A DNA stretch of 64,000 nt. Source: Bacillota bacterium (GTDB lineage Bacteria > Bacillota > Clostridia > Lachnospirales > Lachnospiraceae). A program made the translations under genes and the position numbers. The notes below the pieces were generated by a model. That model ran no database searches and was not told the DNA's origin. It was given only the letters and a program-made list of their open reading frames with translations. Positions 17,402-26,685 of the stretch are shown here, piece after piece (position 1 is the first letter of the stretch; each line of letters begins with the position of its first letter). The DNA is taken from NCBI GenBank assembly GCA_023407575.1, contig JAEYLX010000027.1, forward strand, positions 124,001 to 188,000. Reading direction: 5' to 3'.

Positions 17402-17878
17402 ATGAATGTAACGATTTATACGGATGGGTCCGCGAGAGGAAATCCGGATGGCCCAGGAGGTTACGGCACCATCCTGGTGTATGTGGATTCAAAGGGAGAA
17501 GTTCATGAGAGAGAGTTCAGTGCTGGATTTAAGAAGACCACGAATAACCGTATGGAGCTTATGGCAGCAGTGATTGGACTGGAGGCTCTTACAAAACCCT
17601 GTAAGGTGGTAATCTATTCTGACTCGCAGTATTTGGTAAAAGCCTTTAAGGAGCATTGGATTGATGGCTGGATAAAGAAAGGCTGGAAACGAAGTCAGAA
17701 TGAACCTGTTAAGAATGTAGATATCTGGAAACGACTACTCAAGGCAATGGAACCTCATCAGGTTAATTATGAATGGGTCAGGGGACACAATGGTCATCCC
17801 ATGAACGAACGGTGCGATGTATTGGCAACAACTGCTGCAGACGGCAGTAACTTATTAGAGGATGTTATAAACGAATAA
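17402..17878 (+). CDS. rnhA: Ribonuclease HI
   Basis: Degrades RNA in RNA-DNA hybrids. 158 aa. The catalytic DEDD set is visible: D8 in IYTDGSARGNPDGPGGYG, E51-region TTNNRMELMA, D in IYSDSQYLVKAF, and the C-terminal WVRGHNGHPMNERCDVLA containing the flexible His and last Asp. AGGAGG lies 8 nt upstream. Short 88-bp gap to the MutS-like gene; followed by a terminator that overlaps the mutS promoter. Confidence 0.97.
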   Translation: MNVTIYTDGSARGNPDGPGGYGTILVYVDSKGEVHEREFSAGFKKTTNNRMELMAAVIGLEALTKPCKVVIYSDSQYLVKAFKEHWIDGWIKKGWKRSQNEPVKNVDIWKRLLKAMEPHQVNYEWVRGHNGHPMNERCDVLATTAADGSNLLEDVINE

Positions 17879-17888
17879 CTATAACCTT

Positions 17889-17936
17889 AAAACCATTGCA
17901 ATCAATTATCAGTATGCTATAATTGTAATGGTTTTT
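17889..17936 (+). terminator. Terminator of rnhA
   Basis: Stem AAAACCATTGCAAT / ATTGTAATGGTTTT (17889-17902 / 17922-17935, one G-T pair) ending in a T run. It contains the mutS promoter elements. Confidence 0.75.
17896..17923 (+). promoter_or_regulatory. Promoter of mutS inside the rnhA terminator
   Basis: TTGCAA (17896-17901), 16 bp, TGC-TATAAT (17918-17923), an extended -10. The -35 lies in the left arm and the -10 in the loop and right arm of the rnhA terminator. Confidence 0.6.
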
Positions 17937-17967
17937 CAATTTATATTACAAAGGAAGGTACTTCACC

Positions 17968-20664
17968 ATGACCCAATTAACTCCTATGATGCAGCAATAT
18001 ATGCAAATTAAAGAACAATATAAGGATTGCATCTTATTTTATCGTTTGGGTGATTTCTATGAAATGTTTTTCGAAGATGCAACTACCTGCTCCAAGGAAC
18101 TTGAAATTGTTCTAACTGGCAAGAGTATCGGTCAGGAAGAGCGTGCCCCGATGTGTGGTGTGCCTTATCATGCCGTAGAAGGATATTTAAGCAAATTAGT
18201 CAGCAGAGGGTATCGTGTAGCCATCTGTGAACAGGTTGAGGACCCAAAGGCAACGAAAGGGATTGTAAAACGCGAGGTTGTTCGAATCGTAACGCCGGGA
18301 ACTAATTTAAATACCCAGGTGCTGGACGAGTCTAAAAATAATTATTTAATGGCAATAGTACATACAACAAATGCATATGGAATCTCAACAGTGGATGTTA
18401 CAACTGGGGATTATTATGTGACCGAGGTGGATACAGAACGCAAGTTAATGGATGAAATCTATAAGTGGTCACCCTCTGAAATTATTAGTAATGACACCTT
18501 CTTTGTATCCGGTGTAAATCTGGAACAGATAAAAAATATAGGTAATCTAACCCTTTCCCCATTGGAACCCTGGTATTTTGACGACGCTTTATGTGTTAGA
18601 GCTTTAAAAGAGCATTTTAAAATTGGGACAATGGATGGCCTTGGGTTAAAGGATTATACCATTGGTGTAATTGCTGCTGGCTGTATTATGCAGTTCTTAA
18701 CAGAGACTCAAAAAAGTTCGCTTTCTCATATAACAAAGATTACTCCCTATACCTATGAAAAATATATGCTGTTGGATAGCTCCACTGTTAGAAACCTTGA
18801 ATTGACCCAGACTATGCGTGAAAAAACGAAGAAGGGTTCCCTTCTATGGGTACTCGATAAGACAAAAACTGCAATGGGAGCAAGGCTTCTTCGAAGCTAT
18901 ATGGAGCAGCCTTTAATTGATTTGGAAATGATAAATCAACGACTGGAGGCAGTAAGTCAGTTAAAAGACAATATGATAACCAGAGAGGAAATAAGGGAAT
19001 ACTTAAATCCAATCTATGATCTCGAGCGATTAATGAGTAAAGTTAGCTATAAAAGTGCTAACCCCAGAGATTTAATCGCATTTTCTGCTTCCTTATCCAT
19101 GCTGCCACATATTAAATTTCTGATTAAGGAATTAGATGCCTACCTTTGGAAAGAAATTCATGAAGAATTAGATATCTTAGATGATATCAGCGAATTAATT
19201 ACGAAAGCAATTGCTGAAGAACCACCGATTAATGTAAAAGAGGGTGGAATGATCAAAGAAGGCTTTCATACTGAAGTAGACCGTTTAAGACTTGCCAAAA
19301 CAGAAGGCAAGGATTGGTTAATGGAGTTGGAAACGAAAGAAAGAGAAGCAACCGGAATAAAGAACCTAAAAATACGTTTTAACCGAGTATTTGGCTATTA
19401 CTTAGAGGTGACTAATTCCTACCAGAATTTAGTGCCTGCCAACTGGATTCGTAAACAAACACTGGCAAATGCAGAACGATATACAACCACAGAATTAAAG
19501 GAATTAGAAGACATTATTCTAGGTGCAGAAGATAAGTTGTTTTCCTTGGAGTATGATTTGTTCTGCGATATAAGAGATCAGATCGCGCTGGAGGTAAAAC
19601 GAATCCAACAGACTGCCAAGGCGATTGCAAAAACAGATGTTTATGCCTCCTTAGCTGCTGTTGCAGAACTAAATAACTATATTAAACCCGTTATGAATAC
19701 AGAAGGTTCTCTTCACATTAAGAACGGTAGACATCCGGTAGTGGAGAGAATGATTTCTCACGATATGTTTGTGGCAAATGACACCTTACTGGATAACAGG
19801 CAAAACCGAGTTTCGATTATCACTGGTCCCAATATGGCGGGTAAATCTACCTATATGAGACAAACTGCTTTAATTGTATTGCTTGCCCAAATCGGTAGCT
19901 TTGTACCTGCAGAGCAAGCAACAATTAGTATTGTGGATCGCATTTTTACTCGTGTTGGTGCTTCGGATGACTTGGCTAGTGGACAAAGTACCTTTATGGT
20001 GGAGATGACCGAGGTAGCAAACATTCTTCGTAATGCAACGAAAAACAGTTTGTTAATCTTGGATGAAATTGGACGAGGGACGAGTACCTTTGATGGATTA
20101 AGTATTGCTTGGGCAGTTGTTGAACATATCAGTAATCACCAGCTTCTTGGTGCAAAAACCTTGTTTGCCACTCATTATCATGAATTAACAGAGCTTGAGG
20201 GGCGTCTGGAAGGCGTAAATAATTATTGTATTGCTGTAAAGGAACAGGGAGAAGATATTGTCTTTCTTCGTAAAATTGTAAAGGGGGGTGCAGATAAGAG
20301 CTATGGTATTCAAGTTGCCAAGCTGGCAGGTGTACCGGGGACGGTATTAAAAAGAGCAGCAGAAATTGTACTTGAATTATCTGGTAATGATCTTGCATTA
20401 AAGACCAAAAATATATCCGAAGCCGAAAAGGGTGATAGTGAGTTAATACCGGAACAGTTATCCTTTGTAATAGGCCAAGCAGAGAATGAAAACTCAGAGA
20501 GTAAAAAGAAGAAAAAGAATACAGATCAATTTTCATTATTTGCGATGAACGGGAATGAGGATATCATTTCAGAATTAAGAGATATTGATATTGCAAGATT
20601 AACCCCGCTCGATGCCATGAATAAGCTGTATCAGATACAACGAAAGATAAAAGACCGTATTTAG
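17968..20664 (+). CDS. mutS: DNA mismatch repair protein MutS
   Basis: Mismatch-recognition ATPase (MutS1), 898 aa. N-terminal mismatch-binding motif YRLGDFYEMFFEDA (Phe-x-Glu, F-Y-E) near residues 27-40; connector, lever and clamp domains; C-terminal ATPase with TGPNMAGKSTYMRQTA near 620-635, LLILDEIGRGTSTFDGLS and FATHYHELT. The C-terminus after ~800 is a charged linker and a short helix-turn-helix tail. Directly followed (18 bp) by mutL. Confidence 0.98.
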   Translation: MTQLTPMMQQYMQIKEQYKDCILFYRLGDFYEMFFEDATTCSKELEIVLTGKSIGQEERAPMCGVPYHAVEGYLSKLVSRGYRVAICEQVEDPKATKGIVKREVVRIVTPGTNLNTQVLDESKNNYLMAIVHTTNAYGISTVDVTTGDYYVTEVDTERKLMDEIYKWSPSEIISNDTFFVSGVNLEQIKNIGNLTLSPLEPWYFDDALCVRALKEHFKIGTMDGLGLKDYTIGVIAAGCIMQFLTETQKSSLSHITKITPYTYEKYMLLDSSTVRNLELTQTMREKTKKGSLLWVLDKTKTAMGARLLRSYMEQPLIDLEMINQRLEAVSQLKDNMITREEIREYLNPIYDLERLMSKVSYKSANPRDLIAFSASLSMLPHIKFLIKELDAYLWKEIHEELDILDDISELITKAIAEEPPINVKEGGMIKEGFHTEVDRLRLAKTEGKDWLMELETKEREATGIKNLKIRFNRVFGYYLEVTNSYQNLVPANWIRKQTLANAERYTTTELKELEDIILGAEDKLFSLEYDLFCDIRDQIALEVKRIQQTAKAIAKTDVYASLAAVAELNNYIKPVMNTEGSLHIKNGRHPVVERMISHDMFVANDTLLDNRQNRVSIITGPNMAGKSTYMRQTALIVLLAQIGSFVPAEQATISIVDRIFTRVGASDDLASGQSTFMVEMTEVANILRNATKNSLLILDEIGRGTSTFDGLSIAWAVVEHISNHQLLGAKTLFATHYHELTELEGRLEGVNNYCIAVKEQGEDIVFLRKIVKGGADKSYGIQVAKLAGVPGTVLKRAAEIVLELSGNDLALKTKNISEAEKGDSELIPEQLSFVIGQAENENSESKKKKKNTDQFSLFAMNGNEDIISELRDIDIARLTPLDAMNKLYQIQRKIKDRI

Positions 20665-20682
20665 AATGGAAGGGAGATTACT

Positions 20683-22749
20683 ATGCCGAATATACATGTA
20701 CTTGATGATTCAACCATTAATCAAATTGCAGCCGGTGAAGTAGTTGAACGCCCAAGTGCAATTGTTAAGGAATTAATAGAAAATGCAATGGATGCTGGTG
20801 CAACTGCAATCACATTAGAAATTAAAGAAGGCGGACTTAGCTTTATACGCATTACGGATAATGGCTGCGGTATCTCAAAGGAAGATATTCCTTTTGCATT
20901 TCTACGCCATGCCACCAGTAAAATTAAAACGGCAGAAGATTTATTAAGTGTAACTAGTCTGGGATTTCGTGGTGAAGCATTATCCAGTATTGCTGCGGTA
21001 TCACAGGTAGAACTAATTACAAAGACCACTACCGCCTTAATAGGTTATCGTTATATTATTGAGGGAAATGATGAAAAATCCTTTGAGGAAATCGGATGTC
21101 CTTCAGGAACTACAATTATTGTTCGAAATGTATTCTACAATACACCAGCTAGAAGAAAGTTCTTAAAATCAGCAACTACAGAAGCGGGCTATATCAGTGA
21201 TCTTATGGAACGTTTAATTGTTTCTCATCCAAATGTTTCCTTTAAATATATTACAAATAATCAAGTGAAATTACAATCCTCTGGAAATAGTATGAGTAAA
21301 GATATTCTTTACAACATCTATGGAAGAGAAGTTTCCAGGGAGCTGCTGCCCATAGAATACCATTCTGAAACGGTGAACATTTCAGGATTCATTGGTAAAC
21401 CTATGATTACGCGCGGTAATCGAAATCATGAAAATTATTTTATTAATGGTAGATACATCAAGAGCAGTGTAATTACTAAAGCAATTGAAGAAGCCTATAA
21501 GCCATTTTTAATGCACCACAAGTATCCATTTACCTCCATTTATTTTGAAATCGATCCTTCTTTTATTGATGTTAATGTTCATCCGCAAAAGCTGGAAATA
21601 CGTTTAAAAAATGGAGAGGAGATTTACCAGTTAACACAAGAGCTGATCCGATCCACGCTGACAGGAAAAGAACTAATACCTAAAGTAGTTTTGACCCCAA
21701 AGGAGCAAGAGAAGCAGGTGCTGCCGCAAATGCCGGAACCTTTTGAGCATAATCGTATGAAACAAATGACGAATTCTTTCGGAACCTATGATAACAAGAA
21801 TAATAAGACCTTTGTTTCAAAGGTGGCCGAAACTAGCGGGATATATAATAAGCAAAATAACACCTTTACGTCAAAAGCGGCTGAAAATAAAGCATTTGAA
21901 CCAAGAGTGAATCATCATGGGATGGATTATATAGAGGCAACAAAACCTTTGATATCATCTACAAGTCCTCTGGCTGAAACCCTTGCAGGAGTAAAAATAG
22001 AAAAGGATAATTATCTAAGTACACCTAATTCTATACAGAGCAACACCGAGGTCAAAGCAAATGAGTTAACAATTCAGGAGGAAGAACTTCAAAAACAGCC
22101 GCCAAAGCAAATGAGCTTATTTGAAGAAGAAACCGCGGATGCTCCCTTTTTATCTTCAAAGGCGATAAAAGAGCATCGTATCATTGGCCAGGTATTTTCT
22201 ACTTATTGGATGATTGAGTATCAGAAGGAACTATATTTTATTGATCAGCATGCTGCCCATGAAAAAGTACTCTATGAAAAACTTATGGCAGCAGCAAAAA
22301 ATAAGACCTTTGTATCTCAGCAACTGATGCCACCCATTGTATTAACATTGTCCTTAAAGGAACAAGAGCTCCTGCGAAAACACGAAGAGCTGTTATTACA
22401 GCTTGGCTATGAATTTGAGCACTTTGGCGGTAATGAATATTCTGTGAGAGCTGTTCCGGCTGATTTATATCAGATATCCGAAAAGGAGCTGTTACTTGAA
22501 TTTATCGATTCCTTGTCAGAGGAAGTTCATAATACCCAGCTACATACAGCCTCTATCCTGGAACGTGCGGCAACAATTTCTTGTAAAGCAGCCATCAAGG
22601 CAAATCATAAATACTCCTTTGAGGAAGCTTCTGCGCTTATTAATGAATTGCTTAGCTTGGAAAACCCCTATCATTGTCCTCATGGAAGACCTGTTATTAT
22701 CTCCATGAGTCAATATGAATTAGAACGTAAATTCAAGAGAATTGTTTAG
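20683..22749 (+). CDS. mutL: DNA mismatch repair endonuclease MutL
   Basis: Mismatch-repair nickase, 688 aa. N-terminal GHKL ATPase: ELIENAMDAGA, TDNGCGI and LGFRGEAL. A variable linker (about 330-490) precedes the C-terminal domain with the metal-dependent endonuclease motif DQHAAHEKVLYEK, plus SCKAAIKANH and CPHGRP. These motifs mark the nicking type of MutL used by bacteria without MutH. GGGAG ribosome site just upstream; 18 bp after mutS, so one operon, probably continuing into miaA. Confidence 0.97.
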   Translation: MPNIHVLDDSTINQIAAGEVVERPSAIVKELIENAMDAGATAITLEIKEGGLSFIRITDNGCGISKEDIPFAFLRHATSKIKTAEDLLSVTSLGFRGEALSSIAAVSQVELITKTTTALIGYRYIIEGNDEKSFEEIGCPSGTTIIVRNVFYNTPARRKFLKSATTEAGYISDLMERLIVSHPNVSFKYITNNQVKLQSSGNSMSKDILYNIYGREVSRELLPIEYHSETVNISGFIGKPMITRGNRNHENYFINGRYIKSSVITKAIEEAYKPFLMHHKYPFTSIYFEIDPSFIDVNVHPQKLEIRLKNGEEIYQLTQELIRSTLTGKELIPKVVLTPKEQEKQVLPQMPEPFEHNRMKQMTNSFGTYDNKNNKTFVSKVAETSGIYNKQNNTFTSKAAENKAFEPRVNHHGMDYIEATKPLISSTSPLAETLAGVKIEKDNYLSTPNSIQSNTEVKANELTIQEEELQKQPPKQMSLFEEETADAPFLSSKAIKEHRIIGQVFSTYWMIEYQKELYFIDQHAAHEKVLYEKLMAAAKNKTFVSQQLMPPIVLTLSLKEQELLRKHEELLLQLGYEFEHFGGNEYSVRAVPADLYQISEKELLLEFIDSLSEEVHNTQLHTASILERAATISCKAAIKANHKYSFEEASALINELLSLENPYHCPHGRPVIISMSQYELERKFKRIV

Positions 22750-22838
22750 TAATAGAAGTTATAACCTTATTGCAAAATACTAAAATAAGGCTGCGATTGC
22801 ATAAATATAATAGTCTTTAAAACAGGAAGAAGGAAAAC

Positions 22839-23783
22839 ATGAGTAATAAGCCATTAATCATACTTACTGGACCAACCTCAGTTGGTAAATCTGCTTTATC
22901 CATAGCACTGGCAAAGGCTGTGAATGGCGAAATCATCTCTGTTGACTCCATGCAGGTATATCGGCATATGGACATCGGAACTGCAAAACTTAGGCAGGAA
23001 GAGATGCAGGGGGTTCCTCATTACCTCATAGACGAGTTAGAACCAGACGAGGAATTTAATGTCGTCAAGTTTAAGCAGCTTGCCAGGGGGTATATGGAGG
23101 AAATCTACGCAAAGAATAAAATTCCGATTCTTGTGGGTGGAACTGGTTTTTACATTCAGGCAGTATTGTATGATATTGAATTTACTGAAAATGAATCGGA
23201 TAACTCGTATCGAAATGAATTAGAGCAATTAGTTTTTGAAAAAGGTGCTGAATATCTTCATGAAATGCTTGAAAAAGCAGATCCAGAAAGTGCAAAGGCA
23301 ATTCATCCCAATAATCAAAAGCGTGTAATACGGGCACTGGAATATCTAAAGCAGACGGGAGAAAGAATATCTTCTCATAACGAGGAACAAAGACAGAGGA
23401 TGTCACCTTATAATTTTTGCTATTTCGTACTTACAAAGGATCGTGCCAAATTATACGAAACAATTAACCAGAGAGTGGATCTGATGCTGGCAGCAGGACT
23501 GATAGAGGAAGTAAAATTGCTATCCGAAAAAGGATATCATAAGAATCTGGTATCTATGCAGGGCTTGGGATATAAGGAGATTCTAGCATTTCTTGAAGGT
23601 GATTGTTCCTTAGAAGAAGCCGTTGAGCTTATAAAGAGAGATACCAGACATTTTGCAAAACGACAAATTACCTGGTTTAAAAGAGAGAAAGAGGTAATCT
23701 GGCTGGATAAGGATAACTATTCAACGGAGACTGACTTGTTAAATAAAATGATTAGTATGATAGAAGAAAATCAAATAGTATAA
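22839..23783 (+). CDS. miaA: tRNA dimethylallyltransferase
   Basis: Transfers dimethylallyl to A37 of tRNAs reading UNN codons. 314 aa, canonical. P-loop GPTSVGKSALSIALA at 11-25, DSMQVYRHMDIGTAK, GGTGFYIQAVLY and KRDTRHFAKRQITWFKRE near the C-terminus. It follows mutL by 89 bp, as in many Firmicutes and proteobacteria (mutL-miaA). Confidence 0.97.
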   Translation: MSNKPLIILTGPTSVGKSALSIALAKAVNGEIISVDSMQVYRHMDIGTAKLRQEEMQGVPHYLIDELEPDEEFNVVKFKQLARGYMEEIYAKNKIPILVGGTGFYIQAVLYDIEFTENESDNSYRNELEQLVFEKGAEYLHEMLEKADPESAKAIHPNNQKRVIRALEYLKQTGERISSHNEEQRQRMSPYNFCYFVLTKDRAKLYETINQRVDLMLAAGLIEEVKLLSEKGYHKNLVSMQGLGYKEILAFLEGDCSLEEAVELIKRDTRHFAKRQITWFKREKEVIWLDKDNYSTETDLLNKMISMIEENQIV

Positions 23784-23935
23784 GTGAATTACAATAAGTA
23801 CTAATCTTATAATAAATTATTAGGAACAAGTTCATGATATTAAGTCAAATTGACAGAATTAATAATATTGGATTGATATAATATTATTATGTAAACTATA
23901 AAATAAATAATGGCTTGCATTACGGAGGAAATCAA

Positions 23936-25243
23936 TTGAATACAATTAATACAAAAACAGCGTATGAAGCTTTTGGGATACTTCCAGAGCTCCTTGAATA
24001 TAGCAGAGTAATTGAAAGTAAACTAAAGGAAAGATTTGAGATTATTGATCAGGTGGCTGAAATCAATCAGTTAAAGGTTTTAAAAGCAATGCAGGATAAT
24101 CGTCTTAGTGATGTACATTTTGCTGCAACCACAGGCTATGGCTATAATGATATGGGCAGAGACACTCTGGAAAAAGTATATGCAGATGTGTTTAAAGCAG
24201 AGGATGCATTGGTAAGACCACAGTTAATCAGTGGGACACATGCTTTAACGGTGGCATTAGCTGGTAATTTAAGACCGGGGGATGAGATTCTTTCACCGGT
24301 GGGTAAGCCCTATGATACATTAGAGGGTGTAATTGGAATTACACCAGCAAAGGGATCTTTAGCTGAATATGGTATAACTTATGCACAGGTTGATTTACTA
24401 TCTAATGGAGAGCTGGATTGGGACGGGATTCGGGCAGCAATAAGACCTGCCACCAAATTAGTAACAATCCAGCGCTCCAAAGGTTATGCAAGCAGACCAA
24501 CCCTTTCCGTTCAAAAAATTGGTGAACTGATCCGATTTGTAAAAGAGATTAAGCCAGAGGTTATTTGCATGGTTGATAATTGCTATGGTGAATTCGTTGA
24601 AACTTTGGAACCCACGGAAGTAGGTGCGGATCTTTGTGTAGGTTCTCTGATTAAAAATCCGGGCGGTGGTCTAGCACCAATTGGAGGCTATATTGTAGGT
24701 AAAGCAGAATATGTTGAAAATGCAGCCTATCGATTAACTGCACCCGGTTTGGGAAAAGAGGTTGGTGCGACCCTTGGCATTATACCATCCTTGTTCCAAG
24801 GCTTGTTCCTTGCTCCTACCGTAGTAAGCGGGGCACTGAAAGGTGCAATTTTTGCTGCTAACATCTATGAGAAGTTGAATTATAAAGTGCATCCCAATGC
24901 CACGGAAGAACGTTATGATATCATACAGGCAATTACGCTTAATTCACCTGAGGCAGTGATAGCCTTCTGTAAAGGTATTCAGGCAGCAGCACCAGTGGAC
25001 AGCTATGTTTCACCAGAACCCTGGGCAATGCCAGGATATAATTGCGATGTAATTATGGCAGCAGGTGCTTTTGTTCAAGGCTCATCCATTGAATTATCTG
25101 CAGATGCACCAATTAAACCACCCTATACTGTGTTCTTCCAGGGCGGATTAACCTGGTATCATGCAAAGTATGGAATTATACTATCTCTGCAAAAGCTATA
25201 TGAAGAGGGCTGTGTTGATTTGAATGCTTTAAAGTGCCTTTAA
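23936..25243 (+). CDS. PLP-dependent enzyme of the YnbB / methionine gamma-lyase-like family
   Basis: 435 aa fold-type I PLP protein, the group annotated as aluminium-resistance protein or methionine gamma-lyase family. Visible: HFAATTGYGYNDMGRDTLE, GTHALTVAL, VDNCYGEFVE and the PLP-lysine region GSLIKNPGGGLAPIGGYI. Substrate unknown. The start is a TTG at 23936, 7 nt after GGAGG; the in-frame TTG at 23915 lies before that ribosome site. In Firmicutes it commonly lies after miaA or hfq, as here. Confidence 0.88.
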   Translation: MNTINTKTAYEAFGILPELLEYSRVIESKLKERFEIIDQVAEINQLKVLKAMQDNRLSDVHFAATTGYGYNDMGRDTLEKVYADVFKAEDALVRPQLISGTHALTVALAGNLRPGDEILSPVGKPYDTLEGVIGITPAKGSLAEYGITYAQVDLLSNGELDWDGIRAAIRPATKLVTIQRSKGYASRPTLSVQKIGELIRFVKEIKPEVICMVDNCYGEFVETLEPTEVGADLCVGSLIKNPGGGLAPIGGYIVGKAEYVENAAYRLTAPGLGKEVGATLGIIPSLFQGLFLAPTVVSGALKGAIFAANIYEKLNYKVHPNATEERYDIIQAITLNSPEAVIAFCKGIQAAAPVDSYVSPEPWAMPGYNCDVIMAAGAFVQGSSIELSADAPIKPPYTVFFQGGLTWYHAKYGIILSLQKLYEEGCVDLNALKCL

Positions 25244-25413
25244 AAGCAGACCCTTGGATAATTAAATTAAATATCTACAGGGTGGAACAGGTACTTGTAA
25301 TCTTTGGAGGTAATTACAAAAATTGAGTTTTTCGTATACAAATCCCAACTCTTATGTTAAAATGTAAGTTGATTACAAACAAAAGAACCAAAAATATCAG
25401 AAGGAGAAGTCAA

Positions 25414-25695
25414 ATGGCCAGAACATCAAGATCGTTAGGAAAGAATTATTGGGCTCTATTTCTGCTATTATTGTTAGGTATTGTAGTGGGAAGCTTTATT
25501 AGTCATTTAGTACGTGAAGTTGATGTCTTAAAATGGTTAAATAAAGGTCTTCGTCTTTCCATTGGGGACAAGTCCTCCGGAGTTGTATCACTGGATCTGG
25601 GTGTGTTAGCAATATCTTTTGGACTTAGCCTTAATATAACAATAGGAAGTGTGATCGGAGCAATCGCCTCCGTTTTCATTTATAAAAAGCTTTAA
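25414..25695 (+). CDS. DUF4321 small membrane protein
   Basis: 93 aa with two hydrophobic segments (about 14-34 and 62-92) and the motif SLDLGVLAISFGLSLNITIGSVIG typical of DUF4321. Function unknown. Clostridial members lie next to radC and mreB, as here. ATG at 25414, 7 nt after AAGGAGA. An upstream in-frame extension to 25354 is unlikely because it has no ribosome site. Confidence 0.82.
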   Translation: MARTSRSLGKNYWALFLLLLLGIVVGSFISHLVREVDVLKWLNKGLRLSIGDKSSGVVSLDLGVLAISFGLSLNITIGSVIGAIASVFIYKKL

Positions 25696-25746
25696 ATATT
25701 TGGTATTCACCTGGTAGCCTGGAGAGAGGTACTATTAGGAGGAATC

Positions 25747-26445
25747 ATGATACAAGATTATCTGACCGTCAAAGAATTACCTGTGTCCGAACGTCCCTAT
25801 GAAAAATGTGAGAAATACGGTGCATCTACTTTATCGGATGCAGAGCTATTAGCAGTAATACTTCGTACTGGCACAAAAAAGCAAAGAGTGGTGGATCTGG
25901 CAGTGAATATATTAAATTATTCTACTGCCTGCCCTGGTTTTAAGGGGTTAAATTACCTGTCGATGAAGGAACTTACGAATATCAAAGGTGTTGGTAGAGT
26001 AAAAGCAATTGAATTACTTTGCTTAACAGAGATTACAAAGCGTATGTCCAGAGAGACACATCAGGATGCCTTAAGGCTGGTTACACCAAAGAGTGTGGCG
26101 GATTATTACATGCAGGATATGAGACATCTGACCAGGGAGCAGGTAATGCTCCTATTATTGGATTCAAAGAACAAATTCGTGAAAGATATGATTATATCCG
26201 AGGGAACTGTTAATACTTCGATTATGCCAGTAAGGGAAGTATTTGTTCAGGCTTTAAAGTATGAAGCTGTTCATATTATTCTATTGCATAACCATCCTAG
26301 CGGTGATCCTACACCTAGTGCAGAAGACATTCGGGTTACAAAAAAACTAACAGAAGCTGGTAATTTAATTGGAATTACACTTATGGATCATATTATTATT
26401 GGCGATAATAGATATATCAGCTTAAAAGAACAAGGATTGTGTTAA
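25747..26445 (+). CDS. radC: RadC-family JAB/MPN domain protein
   Basis: 232 aa. N-terminal helix-hairpin-helix part (ELPVSERPYEK, LTNIKGVGRVKAIEL) and C-terminal JAMM metalloprotease-like core with LLHNHPSGDPTPSAEDIRVT and LMDHIIIGDN. Despite the name, a role in repair has not held up. Conserved upstream of mreB in Firmicutes; the mobile element at 26504 now separates them. Confidence 0.94.
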   Translation: MIQDYLTVKELPVSERPYEKCEKYGASTLSDAELLAVILRTGTKKQRVVDLAVNILNYSTACPGFKGLNYLSMKELTNIKGVGRVKAIELLCLTEITKRMSRETHQDALRLVTPKSVADYYMQDMRHLTREQVMLLLLDSKNKFVKDMIISEGTVNTSIMPVREVFVQALKYEAVHIILLHNHPSGDPTPSAEDIRVTKKLTEAGNLIGITLMDHIIIGDNRYISLKEQGLC

Positions 26446-26494
26446 TGGAACATTACAACTTAACATTCTGACAATCCAAACAAATCTAGCGATA

Positions 26495-26503
26495 AAAATT
26501 ACT
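26495..26503. repeat. Left target-site duplication of the MITE
   Basis: AAAATTACT directly outside the left terminal inverted repeat, identical to 26645-26653. Confidence 0.8.
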
Positions 26504-26644
26504 GTAACAGTTTAGCCATAAGCTCGATTTTGCTTCGCTACATCTCGCTTAGGCAGAACGCCCTACAAGTCTTTAATACAATATGTATTTGAAAGCTCGC
26601 TTTCCTACATATTGTATTAAAAACTTGCATGGCTAAACTGTTAC
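26504..26644. mobile_element. 141-bp MITE with 16-bp terminal inverted repeats
   Basis: Perfect 16-bp terminal inverted repeats, GTAACAGTTTAGCCAT at 26504-26519 and its complement at 26629-26644. Both ends are flanked by the same 9-bp direct repeat AAAATTACT (26495-26503 and 26645-26653), the signature of target duplication. There is no coding capacity. The right half folds into a long hairpin (26572-26587 / 26606-26621, 16 bp perfect, plus an inner GAAAG/CTTTC stem). Presumably moved by a transposase encoded elsewhere. It sits 41 bp before the mreB start. Confidence 0.85.
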
Positions 26645-26653
26645 AAAATTACT
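26645..26653. repeat. Right target-site duplication of the MITE
   Basis: AAAATTACT directly outside the right terminal inverted repeat, identical to 26495-26503. Confidence 0.8.
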
Positions 26654-26685
26654 ACTTACGTGAATTTACAGGAGGTTTCAAAACA

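Noticed and set aside
20129..20536. 135-aa minus-strand ORF inside mutS
   Set aside because: Shadow; composition rich in Leu, Tyr and Gln with no motif.
23852..23884. TTGACA followed by TATAAT before the PLP-enzyme gene
   Set aside because: The spacer is 21 bp, too long for a sigma-A promoter; no better -35 was found for this TATAAT.
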